From SpSt-333 sp040751955 (GTDB lineage Bacteria; Bacteroidota; Ignavibacteria; UBA10030; UBA8401), in assembly GCA_040751955.1 (NCBI GenBank), contig JBFMFY010000012.1:1-64000 (forward strand): a DNA stretch of 64,000 nucleotides. The letters are read 5' to 3'. Both the position numbers and the translations under genes were made by a program. The notes under the pieces were generated by a model. The model was not told the DNA's origin, made no database searches, and saw only the letters and a list, made by a program, of their open reading frames with translations. Each line of letters begins with the position of its first letter. Position 1 is the stretch's first letter. Positions 40,020 to 48,698 of this stretch are shown here, one piece after another.

Positions 40020-41489
40020 ATGCTGTCGTTCGAATATCTTATACTCATCGCATCATCGCTGATTTTGTTGAGCATTGCCATCGCAAAATTCTCGGATAAC
40101 CTCGGTGTGCCAACTCTTCTGCTCTTTCTTGGAATCGGTATGCTCGCCGGTTCCGATGGTCCGGGGGGAATCTATTTTGACGATGCAAAGTTGTCGCAGT
40201 CGATAGGGATTGTCGCACTTATTTTTATTCTGTTTGCGGGCGGACTTGATACAAAATGGAACGAAGTGCGCTCCGTGCTGAAGGAAGCAAGCATTCTTGC
40301 CACGCTCGGTGTGCTGGTGACCGCTCTTTCCATCGCATTCCTTATGGTGTATGTTTACAATCTTTCATTCCTCAACGGACTGCTCCTCGGGGCGATCGTT
40401 TCTTCAACGGATGCCGCAGCGGTATTTTCTGTTCTCCGGTCAAAAAATGTTTCATTGAAAGGAACCCTTAAACCATTGTTAGAATTGGAATCCGGCAGCA
40501 ACGATCCGATGGCGGTCTTTTTGACAATTGGTACCTTGCAATTGCTTACCTCGCCCGATGCGACATGGAGCGATATCATTCTTCTTTTCTTCTATCAAAT
40601 GGGGATTGGCGCATTGTTCGGGTACGGTTTTGCCAGGGGAATAGTGCTGACATTGAACAGATTAAAATTTTCGTACGAGGGTATCTATCCCGTGCTTGCA
40701 ATTGCATTTGCCGGATTCACGTATGCTGCAACGGCGCTCGTAAACGGCAGCGGATTTCTCGCGGTCTATATAGCCGGATTGGTCATCGGCAACAGCGACA
40801 TCATCCAGAAAAAAAGTCTGCTCCGCTTTTTTGACGGCTTAAGCTGGCTCGGACAAATCGCCATGTTCCTTACACTCGGATTGCTCGCCTTTCCGCATCA
40901 ACTTGTCACCGTCATAGGAAGCGGTATGGTGATTTCGCTCTTTCTTATTTTCATAGCACGTCCACTCGGCGTTTTTCTTTCGCTGGCGGCAAGCAGATGT
41001 TCAATAAAAGAAAAAGTATTCATTTCTTGGGTAGGATTGCGGGGAGCGGTACCGATCATCCTTGCAACATTTCCATTGCTGGCAAAAATTCCGGATGCCG
41101 GTATCCTTTTCAACATTGTCTTTTTTATTGTGCTGACATCGGCGTTACTGCAAGGATGGACAATTCCACTTCTTGCTCGATGGCTTGGTGTTGATGCCCC
41201 GCTGAAAAAAACGATGCATTACCCGATTGAATTTGCGGCAACGGAAAATTCGGACACACAGCTGGTTGATTTCATCGTGCCGTATAACGCTACGATTGCG
41301 GGAAAACCGATCGTTGAAATGGGTTTGCCGGCTGACAGTTTGGTGGTACTGATCAGCAGAAACGATCAATTCGTCGTCCCGAGCGGCGGAACACATGTTG
41401 AGGTGGGAGACACGCTGCTCATTCTTGTGAACAAACAGAATCTGCCGGTAGTAAGGCAGATTTTTTCGCGCCAAACAGAACGGGAATAA
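40020..41489 (+). CDS. Cation/proton antiporter with C-terminal RCK_C domain
   Basis: 489 residues from the ATG at 40020; an upstream TTG at 39987 overlaps no motif and is rejected. It is a CPA1-type Na+ (or K+)/H+ antiporter: about twelve membrane segments, with the ion-binding region SSTDAAAVFSVLR (near residue 131) and GSNDPMAVF. A cytoplasmic TrkA-C domain (residues 405-480, PYNATIAGKPIVEMGLPADS) follows, as in NhaP2/CvrA. It probably supports pH or potassium balance. Confidence 0.9.
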   Translation: MLSFEYLILIASSLILLSIAIAKFSDNLGVPTLLLFLGIGMLAGSDGPGGIYFDDAKLSQSIGIVALIFILFAGGLDTKWNEVRSVLKEASILATLGVLVTALSIAFLMVYVYNLSFLNGLLLGAIVSSTDAAAVFSVLRSKNVSLKGTLKPLLELESGSNDPMAVFLTIGTLQLLTSPDATWSDIILLFFYQMGIGALFGYGFARGIVLTLNRLKFSYEGIYPVLAIAFAGFTYAATALVNGSGFLAVYIAGLVIGNSDIIQKKSLLRFFDGLSWLGQIAMFLTLGLLAFPHQLVTVIGSGMVISLFLIFIARPLGVFLSLAASRCSIKEKVFISWVGLRGAVPIILATFPLLAKIPDAGILFNIVFFIVLTSALLQGWTIPLLARWLGVDAPLKKTMHYPIEFAATENSDTQLVDFIVPYNATIAGKPIVEMGLPADSLVVLISRNDQFVVPSGGTHVEVGDTLLILVNKQNLPVVRQIFSRQTERE

Positions 41490-41538
41490 ATCTCCTGTCA
41501 CGGATTGTTCCCGCTGCAATATTTTTCTACATTCGTGC

Positions 41539-42666
41539 ATGACATTCCTCCTCGCTCCTAATGCAATGAAAGGTTCGCTCACGGCGCAGCAGATTGCTGC
41601 TCTCATTCAAAAATCCCTTCGGAGAAAATATCCGCAATCGACCATTGTTTCCTCTCCCATCGCCGACGGCGGAAACGGAACTCTCGAATGCCTGATGAAT
41701 GCACTCGGCGGAACTGTTTTTGCCAAAGAAGTGACCGGTCCTGTTTCTACCGTGAAGGTCTCCGCACGGTTCGGCATTACAAAAAACTCGGTTGGGATCA
41801 TCGAATCCGCCGAAGCGATCGGGCTGCAGCATATTACTCCGTCACCCGAAACGATTGCACAATCAACGTCGCATGGCGTCGGGGAATTGATCAATGAAGC
41901 AATGGCAAAAAATTGCAAAGAAATCTGGATCGGACTCGGCGGCAGTGCAACGAACGACGGCGGAGCAGGTGCAGCGCGCGCACTGGGAGTGCAATTGTTC
42001 GACGATAGCGGCGAAGAGTTGAAAGACGGAGTGATGAATCTCCTCAGGCTCAATAGAATAACGAATAAAGAATATCGAACGGCAAATGTTGAAATAAAAC
42101 TTCTTTCCGACGTTAACAATATCCTGCTTGGCGAACATGGTGCAACCTATACCTTCGCGCGGCAAAAAGGGGCAAGCGAAGAACAATGTCCGTATTTGGA
42201 ATCTGCGGTAAAGAATTTTGCCGATGTAACGGAGCGACATCTCGGGAAAGAGTTCAGGAACATTCCCGGCAGCGGCGCGGCGGGGGGATTGGGATTCGGG
42301 CTGCTTGCTTTCTGCAATGCACAGATCGTTTCCGGCATCAATTTCATTCTTGATGCGATCGGATTCGATGAAAAACTCAGACAGTGCGATGCCATCATTA
42401 CAACGGAAGGAATGCTCGATGAACAAACATTGTTCGGAAAAGGGGTTGCCGGAATTACTGAACGCGCAAGCCGGATGAATACGCCGGTGCATGCATTCGT
42501 CGGTAAGATCAAAGGAAACAAAGAATCTTTGCAGAAGAAACTTTGCCTCGCGTCCCTCACGCAAATTGCTCCCGATGAACTGTCGACAGCTCAAGCGATG
42601 CGCGACGCCAGTTGGCTGCTGGCGGATGCAATTTTCAATCATGATTTTTCCACGCCACATTCATGA
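41539..42666 (+). CDS. Glycerate kinase
   Basis: A 375-residue type 1 glycerate 2-kinase (GarK/GlxK family), converting glycerate to 2-phosphoglycerate. Diagnostic features are APNAMKGSLTAQQIAALIQK at the N-terminus, SPIADGGNGTLECL, GLGGSATNDGGAGAARALG near residue 132, GSGAAGGLGFGLLAFC and TTEGMLDEQTLFGKGV. The product feeds enolase, which lies a few genes away, though transcribed on the other strand. The stop overlaps the start of the next gene by four bases. Confidence 0.92.
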   Translation: MTFLLAPNAMKGSLTAQQIAALIQKSLRRKYPQSTIVSSPIADGGNGTLECLMNALGGTVFAKEVTGPVSTVKVSARFGITKNSVGIIESAEAIGLQHITPSPETIAQSTSHGVGELINEAMAKNCKEIWIGLGGSATNDGGAGAARALGVQLFDDSGEELKDGVMNLLRLNRITNKEYRTANVEIKLLSDVNNILLGEHGATYTFARQKGASEEQCPYLESAVKNFADVTERHLGKEFRNIPGSGAAGGLGFGLLAFCNAQIVSGINFILDAIGFDEKLRQCDAIITTEGMLDEQTLFGKGVAGITERASRMNTPVHAFVGKIKGNKESLQKKLCLASLTQIAPDELSTAQAMRDASWLLADAIFNHDFSTPHS

Positions 42667-43355
42667 CGACAGAGAGCGTTCTACTCTTCCTGAAGAGAAA
42701 AGGAACCAAGTCCAATATTGAGACGATGAAGCATTTCGGCATTAAATCGCCAAATGCTTTCGGTGTCAATACTCCGACACTGCGGAAACTCGCACAACAA
42801 ATCGGAACCGATCACAGACTCGCTCTCTCACTGTGGAAAGCGGGATACCACGAAGCGCGAGTACTCGCATCTTTGATCGCCGATCCGGAGAAAGTGACCG
42901 AACGGTTGATGGAACAATGGGTGCGTGATTTCGACTCCTGGGCGATCTGCGATGCGTGCTGCGCAGAACTGTTCGATAACACTCCCTTTGCGATCAGCAA
43001 AGCATTCGAATGGAGTAAGAATGAAACAGAGTATGTGAAGCGTGCCGGATTTGTAATGATGGCGGCGCTCGCCGTGCACAGGAAAGAACTGGATGACGGC
43101 GTGTTCAAAAAATTCTTTCCTGTCATTGAACATGAATCGAACGATGGAAGAAATTTCGTAAAGAAAGCGGTGAACTGGGCGCTCCGTCAGATCGGAAAGC
43201 GGAACACCCGTCTCCACGCAGAAGCGATGAAGGTCGCAGTGAAACTTTCAAAACAAGAAGATTCTACAGCACGATGGATCGGCGCTGATGCCATCAAAGA
43301 TTTGCAGAGCGACGCTGTCCGGCGAAAATTCGCAAGAATGAAAGCGAATCTGTAA
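42663..43355 (+). CDS. DNA alkylation repair protein (AlkD-like)
   Basis: A 230-residue all-helical HEAT-repeat protein. FGIKSPNAFGVNTPTLRKLA, EARVLASLIADPEKV, DSWAICDACCAELF and FVKKAVNWALRQIGKRN match the DNA alkylation repair (AlkD-like) glycosylase family, which excises alkylated bases such as N3- and N7-methylpurines. Conserved Trp and Asp residues are in WVRDFDSWAICD. It is translationally coupled to glycerate kinase (ATGA), probably by chance. Confidence 0.88.
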   Translation: MTTESVLLFLKRKGTKSNIETMKHFGIKSPNAFGVNTPTLRKLAQQIGTDHRLALSLWKAGYHEARVLASLIADPEKVTERLMEQWVRDFDSWAICDACCAELFDNTPFAISKAFEWSKNETEYVKRAGFVMMAALAVHRKELDDGVFKKFFPVIEHESNDGRNFVKKAVNWALRQIGKRNTRLHAEAMKVAVKLSKQEDSTARWIGADAIKDLQSDAVRRKFARMKANL

Positions 43356-43483
43356 TTCACTATTTAAATGATTGAGTTTCCCCTTTCGCTTGAGTATTTT
43401 GATACTCAAGAACGCATTTGAAAAACAATACCGTAACTATTCACGCGAGAATTTTTTGATCAAATAATCATTCAGGAGGAGGT

Positions 43484-44353
43484 ATGTTCTTTTTAATATT
43501 TGTTCTCATAGCCGTCGTCGGCTTTGTCAGTTGGAGAAACCTCAGAATAAATCCGAACACAAAAGGGACGGCGAATATTTCCATCTTAGTTGCTTTCGGC
43601 GCTTTGCTGATTGCACTGTCAAACTGTTTTACAGTGATTCCTGCCGGGCATGTCGGAGTTATTGATTTCTTCGGAACAGTCTCCGATAATACTCTGAAAG
43701 CAGGAATCAACTTTGTCAATCCGCTGGCACGTATTATCAAGATGTCTGTGAAAACGCAGGAAATCAAAGAGGTGATGGATGTACCATCGAAAGAAGGACT
43801 CACGGTGCAATTGGAAGTCAGCATCCTCTACCATCTCAATCCCGAAAAGGCATCCGATGTGTACAAAACTGTCGGCGAGGATTATGTCAGCGTAATTCTT
43901 GAACCGCAGTTTCGTTCCGTCACACGCGGTGTAACGGCAAGTTTCGAAGCAAAAGCGCTCTACACTTCCGAACGCGAACATCTCTCTCAGTTGTTATTGG
44001 GAGAAATTGTAAAAGCCACTGCAGAACGGGGTGTTGAAGTGGAGTCTGCACCGCTGCGCCGTGTCGGGTTGCCTCCGGGACTTTCATCTTCCATCGAACA
44101 AAAATTACAGGCTGAACAGGAAAGCCAGCGGATGCAATTTATCCTGACAAAAGAAAAGCAGGAAGCAGACCGCAAGCGTATCGAGGCGCAAGGTATCTCC
44201 GATTTCCAGAAGATCGTCAATCAGGGATTGAACGAGCAGCTGTTGAAATGGAAAGGAATTGAAGCAACGGAAAAACTTGCGAACTCCCCCAACAGCAAAG
44301 TGGTCATCATCGGCGGCAAAGACGGGCTGCCGCTGATACTTGACACAAAATAA
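43484..44353 (+). CDS. Prohibitin/SPFH-domain membrane protein
   Basis: A 289-residue protein with an N-terminal membrane segment (NISILVAFGALLIALSNCFT) followed by the SPFH domain starting VIPAGHVGVIDFFGTVSDNT and ending with a helical region EQKLQAEQESQRMQFILTKE. It forms oligomeric rings in the membrane and guards membrane protein quality in related systems. A good ribosome site (AGGAGGAGGT) precedes the start. A terminator follows. Confidence 0.9.
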   Translation: MFFLIFVLIAVVGFVSWRNLRINPNTKGTANISILVAFGALLIALSNCFTVIPAGHVGVIDFFGTVSDNTLKAGINFVNPLARIIKMSVKTQEIKEVMDVPSKEGLTVQLEVSILYHLNPEKASDVYKTVGEDYVSVILEPQFRSVTRGVTASFEAKALYTSEREHLSQLLLGEIVKATAERGVEVESAPLRRVGLPPGLSSSIEQKLQAEQESQRMQFILTKEKQEADRKRIEAQGISDFQKIVNQGLNEQLLKWKGIEATEKLANSPNSKVVIIGGKDGLPLILDTK

Positions 44354-44382
44354 TTTTACCCGTATTGTTAGCAATATTTCGG

Positions 44383-44413
44383 AAGCAGGGGAACTTCCCC
44401 CTGCTTTCTTTTT
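44383..44413 (+). terminator. Intrinsic terminator after the prohibitin-like gene
   Basis: Perfect 9-bp stem AAGCAGGGG/CCCCTGCTT followed by TCTTTTTG. Confidence 0.8.
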
Positions 44414-44452
44414 GCAGATTTTCTGTCACATCGGTATGTAGATTGACCTCAC

Positions 44453-47452
44453 ATGGATCCTGAAAAGAAATCTTCTGCCACAAGCGATTTTGTCACGATC
44501 ACGATCGCGGCAATTGCTTTGCTTGGATTGGGGATCCAGTTCAAGTTGTTCGACAGATTTCTCACGCTGATCACCCGGTACCGCGAATACCATCTTGATG
44601 AGATTGTACTGGTCTCCATTGTTCTTTCAATTCTCTTCGCCATTTTTTCGTACAGACGTTGGAAGGAACTTGACCATGAGATTAAGGAACATACAAAATC
44701 GGAACAGGCGCGCAGAGAAACCGAACAGCGCAGTGTTGCGCTGCTGACAACGCTTCCCAATCTTACATTCCGGATCCGGCGTGACGGAACGTATCTCGAC
44801 TACCGCGCCCCAAGCCCCGAAGATCTCTTCGCACCGCCACACACGATCATCGGTTCGACCGTCAAGCAGCGGCTTCCGCAGGTTGTGGCGAAACAATTCA
44901 TGGCACTGATTGAGCGCGCACTGGTAACAAATAATGTTCAATCATTTGAATATGAACTCCCTATCAACGGGATTGTTAAAAAATTTCAGGCGCGGATTAT
45001 CGCCAGCGGCGCCGATGAAGTATTTGTCCTTATCAGAAACATCACCAACACGGAAGTGATCTCCGAAGCGTTGGCGGAATCCGAAATGAGATTCCGCGCC
45101 GTTGTTGAGAGCCTGAGCGAAGGACTGATGCTTACCGATCTTGCCGACAATGTATTGTATATGAATCAACGGATGACAGAACTGTGCGGTTGGGACATTG
45201 AAGAAGTGAAAAATACCCCGGCGTACGGTTTTCTTATTCCGGAAGAAAAGCATGTTCTTCATTTGGAACGGAATCGGCGCCGCGCGCAGGGATTTGCCGA
45301 ACGGTACGAGATTGAAATGCTGCGGAAAGACGGCACCACATTCTGGGCTGAGGTGTACGGCTCTCCGTTTCGAGACGCCAACAGGCGTATCATCGGCACC
45401 ATCGGGACGGTCACAGATATTACCGAACAAAAATGGAACGAGCGCCTTCAGTCCGCTCTGTACCGCATTACCACCATTGCCCGCACGGCGCAGGACACGC
45501 AGCAGTTGTTTGCATCGCTGCACGAAGTGATTGCAGAATTGATGTATGCGAAGAATTTCTACATTGCCCTGCACGATCCCGTAACAGATATGATCTCGTT
45601 CCCGTATTTTGTGGATGAAGTTGATCAGCCACCCCCGCCAAGAAAATTTTCTCACGGTTCTACCGAATACATCCTTTCCACCGGCAACATTCTCCATGCG
45701 CCGCAGCAGGTATTTGAAGAAATGTCCAACCGCGGCGACCTCGATTTGATCGGCGCCCCTGCTGTCGATTGGCTCGGCATCCCTTTAAAATCCGGGAACA
45801 AAACGTTCGGCGTTTTGACTGTGCAGAGCTACGATCCCAAGATCATGTTCACTGAACGGGAAAAAGAGATCCTCATCTTCGTCTCACAGCACATCTCTGC
45901 ATCCATTCAGCAGAAATCAGAAGAGGAACGCTTCCGTTCGATCTGGGAACATTCCGCCGACGGAATGCGTGTAACCGATAAAGACGGTACTATTGTCATG
46001 GTGAACGAAGCATATTGCAAGATGGTGAAGAAGACGAAAGAAGAACTCGTCGGTCAGCCGTTTCAGATTGTGTACGACAATTCAATTGCCGAATTGCAGG
46101 GCGCGGTAGAAAAATATAAAGAACGTTTTGCGTCCCATACAATTATCCCGCAGACGGAGGCACAAGTATTCCTCTGGAGCAAAGAGGTGCTGATTGTGGA
46201 GATGACCGCATCATACATCACGTTCGGTATTAATGAACAGATGCTGCTCTGCACCTTCCGCGACGTGTCCGAACGGAAAAAACTGGAGGAGCAGCTCCTC
46301 CATGCACAGAAGATGGATTCCATCGGCGTGCTCGCCGGCGGCATTGCACACGATTTCAACAATGTGCTTGCTATGATTCTTGGTTCCGCCGAATTGGTGA
46401 AACACAGGGCAAAAGAGTATCCGGATATCTTGAAGTTCGCCACGATGATTGCCAATGCAGCCGAGCGGGGTTCTGGTATCGCAAAACAACTGTTGATGTT
46501 CGCGCGCACGGAAAAAGGTTTGCAGCGCCCCATCTCCCTCTCCACTGTCGTGCGGGATGTCTGCAAATTGCTCGAACACTCCATGCCGAAATCTGTTTCC
46601 ATCCATACAGCGTTCCGCACGGACAACGATGTCATTATGGGTGACGAAGATCAGTTGCACCAAATTGTCATCAACCTTGCTGTGAATGCAAAAGACGCGA
46701 TAGAACAGAAATCCGGGGGAGGATCCATCACATTTTCCATCCTCAATAAAAACGGCAAAGACCTTATGAAGAGGTTCCCCGCGTCAAACAATGAATTGTA
46801 CGTCGTATTGAATGTGACCGATGATGGAACCGGGATGGACGAACAGACGCTCTCCCGCGTGTTCGAGCCATTCTATTCGACAAAAGAACGAGGGAAAGGG
46901 ACAGGATTAGGACTTTCGATCGTCCATGGCATCATGAAAAATCACAACGGCATGATCGATGTCGATAGCATACCGGGAAGAGGAACGACGTTTCATCTGT
47001 ACTTCCCTGCTTCGCATGTCATCGAAGCAACAAATGGTACCCGTCCGGCAAACAAACCCGCCGACCAAATCTCCCGTCCGAACGCTACCGGAACGATCCT
47101 TGTGGTAGATGATGAAAAAGAATTATGCATGATGCTTAAAGATATTCTCGAATCTGACGGATTTTCTGTAGTGACCGCGCACGACGGTACGGAAGGATTG
47201 AAGATGTATGAAAAGAAAAAAAATGAAATCAATATGATCATCTCCGATCTCGGCATGCCGAAAATGGACGGCCGTCAGTTTCTATCTGCGCTAAAGATGA
47301 AACAGTCTGCTGTGAAATTTATTTTCATGACCGGCTATCTGGACCAGGGATCGAGAAAAGATTTAATCACGGAAGGAGCTCACGATGTGCTGCTGAAGCC
47401 GTTCACGGTCGAGTCGGTCCTCTCAGTCGTGAACCGTATTCTGTTGTCGTAA
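44453..47452 (+). CDS. Hybrid PAS-PAS-GAF-PAS histidine kinase/response regulator
   Basis: A 999-residue membrane signalling protein. Order: two membrane segments (residues 15-65), a PAS domain around 90-205, a second PAS (215-335, ESEMRFRAVVESLSEGLMLT), a GAF domain (345-495), a third PAS (500-620, EERFRSIWEHSADGMRVTDK), a HisKA motif with the phospho-histidine in GGIAHDFNNVLAMI (near residue 636), the ATPase domain (NLAVNAKDAIEQ, DDGTGMDEQ, GKGTGLGLSI) and a receiver (TILVVDDEKELCMML) with Asp in IISDLGMPKMDG. This is the NtrB-like HDFNN group. Its 3' end overlaps the pnuC-like gene by 30 bases on the other strand. Confidence 0.94.
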   Translation: MDPEKKSSATSDFVTITIAAIALLGLGIQFKLFDRFLTLITRYREYHLDEIVLVSIVLSILFAIFSYRRWKELDHEIKEHTKSEQARRETEQRSVALLTTLPNLTFRIRRDGTYLDYRAPSPEDLFAPPHTIIGSTVKQRLPQVVAKQFMALIERALVTNNVQSFEYELPINGIVKKFQARIIASGADEVFVLIRNITNTEVISEALAESEMRFRAVVESLSEGLMLTDLADNVLYMNQRMTELCGWDIEEVKNTPAYGFLIPEEKHVLHLERNRRRAQGFAERYEIEMLRKDGTTFWAEVYGSPFRDANRRIIGTIGTVTDITEQKWNERLQSALYRITTIARTAQDTQQLFASLHEVIAELMYAKNFYIALHDPVTDMISFPYFVDEVDQPPPPRKFSHGSTEYILSTGNILHAPQQVFEEMSNRGDLDLIGAPAVDWLGIPLKSGNKTFGVLTVQSYDPKIMFTEREKEILIFVSQHISASIQQKSEEERFRSIWEHSADGMRVTDKDGTIVMVNEAYCKMVKKTKEELVGQPFQIVYDNSIAELQGAVEKYKERFASHTIIPQTEAQVFLWSKEVLIVEMTASYITFGINEQMLLCTFRDVSERKKLEEQLLHAQKMDSIGVLAGGIAHDFNNVLAMILGSAELVKHRAKEYPDILKFATMIANAAERGSGIAKQLLMFARTEKGLQRPISLSTVVRDVCKLLEHSMPKSVSIHTAFRTDNDVIMGDEDQLHQIVINLAVNAKDAIEQKSGGGSITFSILNKNGKDLMKRFPASNNELYVVLNVTDDGTGMDEQTLSRVFEPFYSTKERGKGTGLGLSIVHGIMKNHNGMIDVDSIPGRGTTFHLYFPASHVIEATNGTRPANKPADQISRPNATGTILVVDDEKELCMMLKDILESDGFSVVTAHDGTEGLKMYEKKKNEINMIISDLGMPKMDGRQFLSALKMKQSAVKFIFMTGYLDQGSRKDLITEGAHDVLLKPFTVESVLSVVNRILLS

Positions 47453-48007
47453 CACCAATTCCTTTTTCCACTCATAGTATCCCATCACGGCAAGAACAAG
47501 ATAGACGCAGTACAGCACCATCGTAAAATACAATTCCTTAAATCCGTACATCGCTATCGATCCGATGTTGACCGCAATCCAGACACTCCAGTTTTCAAGA
47601 TACTTTCTCGCTAACATCCATTGCGCAGCCATACTCAGTACCGCCAACAGTGAATCAATATACGGAAGCGACGCATCGGTAAGCCGATGCAGCATGTATC
47701 CGAGAACGAACGTTCCGATAATCACGATCATTGCGGCAGAGGCGCCGGATCGGAACGAGATGCGCGAGACGTGCAACACCGTCTTGTTTTCTCCTCCATA
47801 CAGCCATTCATACCAGCCGTACGCCTGCAGTACAATAAAGAAGACCTGCAAACCCATATCAGCGTACAGCTTTACATCATAAAATATTTCGATGTACAAA
47901 AAAACAGAGACGATGCCGAGCGGATATGTCCATACGTTCTGACGCGTAGATAGATACACTGCAATAACACCGAGAACAACGGCGATGATTTCTTCAATCG
48001 TCGTCAT
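47423..48007 (-). CDS. PnuC/PnuT-family vitamin transporter
   Basis: A 194-residue inner-membrane transporter with about seven segments. QVFFIVLQAYGWYEWLYGG and NIGSIAMYGFKELYFTMVLY are the PnuC family's substrate-site repeats with Trp and Tyr. PnuC moves nicotinamide riboside, but relatives under TPP control (PnuT) move thiamine. It ends the operon headed by a TPP riboswitch and follows the thiamine pyrophosphokinase gene with a four-base overlap, so thiamine is the best guess; the pyrophosphokinase would trap the thiamine inside. Confidence 0.88.
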   Translation of the reverse strand: MTTIEEIIAVVLGVIAVYLSTRQNVWTYPLGIVSVFLYIEIFYDVKLYADMGLQVFFIVLQAYGWYEWLYGGENKTVLHVSRISFRSGASAAMIVIIGTFVLGYMLHRLTDASLPYIDSLLAVLSMAAQWMLARKYLENWSVWIAVNIGSIAMYGFKELYFTMVLYCVYLVLAVMGYYEWKKELVLRQQNTVHD

Positions 48008-48651
48008 GTGGTGATACTTGGATGGATTTTAAAAAGGAGCAGAGGACCTTTTTGCAGTGAGATCGTGACATTTGTCTTTACCGCTTCGTTGCTCGTTCCT
48101 TCCCTCACTCCCGGTTCAAGAGATTCGCGTTTCAACGGATATTTCAAACCTGCAGTGAGTACGCCGGTGCAGCGTCCCATCGGCACAAGAGAGATCTGCT
48201 GACCTATCTGAGCGGCAAATCGGACTTTTTTATTAATTACCTCGATCGTGCATCGTTCATCGATGTACAGCAATGTCAATCGCTTATGGTACTTCAACAG
48301 GATGGAGAAATTCGATAGCGTGTGATCGGGACGGTCACCGGTAGCGCCGACAACGGCGGCGCCGGAATAATTATTCGTCAGCAAATACTCAAGCGCTTTT
48401 TCCAGGTCGGTGCTGTTTTGATCGGAAAGATGGATGATCGGCACGGTAGAAAAATAATGCCTGGTCTTATCCGAAATTGAATCAAGATCGCCGATGATTA
48501 CATGCGGCGTAATGCCGAACGACCGCGCTTTGTTCGCACCACCGTCTGCGCAAACGATAAATGGCTTCTGTTGTAACAACGGTGCGAGGATTTTTTTTGA
48601 CGGCATTTCGCCGTTGCAGATGATGAGCGCTTGTTTGTTCTTTGTCTTCAT
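48004..48651 (-). CDS. thiN: Thiamine pyrophosphokinase
   Basis: 215 residues from the ATG at 48651 (MKTKNKQALIICNGE), preceded by GGGGGAGGGAG; an earlier in-frame start at 48699 lies in a purine-rich repeat and is rejected. The enzyme turns imported thiamine plus ATP into thiamine diphosphate. Motifs: VCADGGANKA (near residue 31), PHVIIGDLDSISDK, the acidic DQNSTDLEKALEYL stretch and GATGDRPDHTLSNFSILLKY, all typical of thiamine pyrophosphokinases. It lies between the TonB receptor and the PnuT-like transporter. Confidence 0.92.
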   Translation of the reverse strand: MKTKNKQALIICNGEMPSKKILAPLLQQKPFIVCADGGANKARSFGITPHVIIGDLDSISDKTRHYFSTVPIIHLSDQNSTDLEKALEYLLTNNYSGAAVVGATGDRPDHTLSNFSILLKYHKRLTLLYIDERCTIEVINKKVRFAAQIGQQISLVPMGRCTGVLTAGLKYPLKRESLEPGVREGTSNEAVKTNVTISLQKGPLLLFKIHPSITT

Positions 48652-48698
48652 AATATACTCCCTCCCCCCTTTCAAGGGGAGGGACGGGGTGGGTACCA

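Noticed and set aside
44942..45697. 251-codon minus-strand ORF inside the hybrid kinase gene
   Set aside because: It is wholly covered by conserved PAS and GAF sequence on the plus strand and has no recognisable family.
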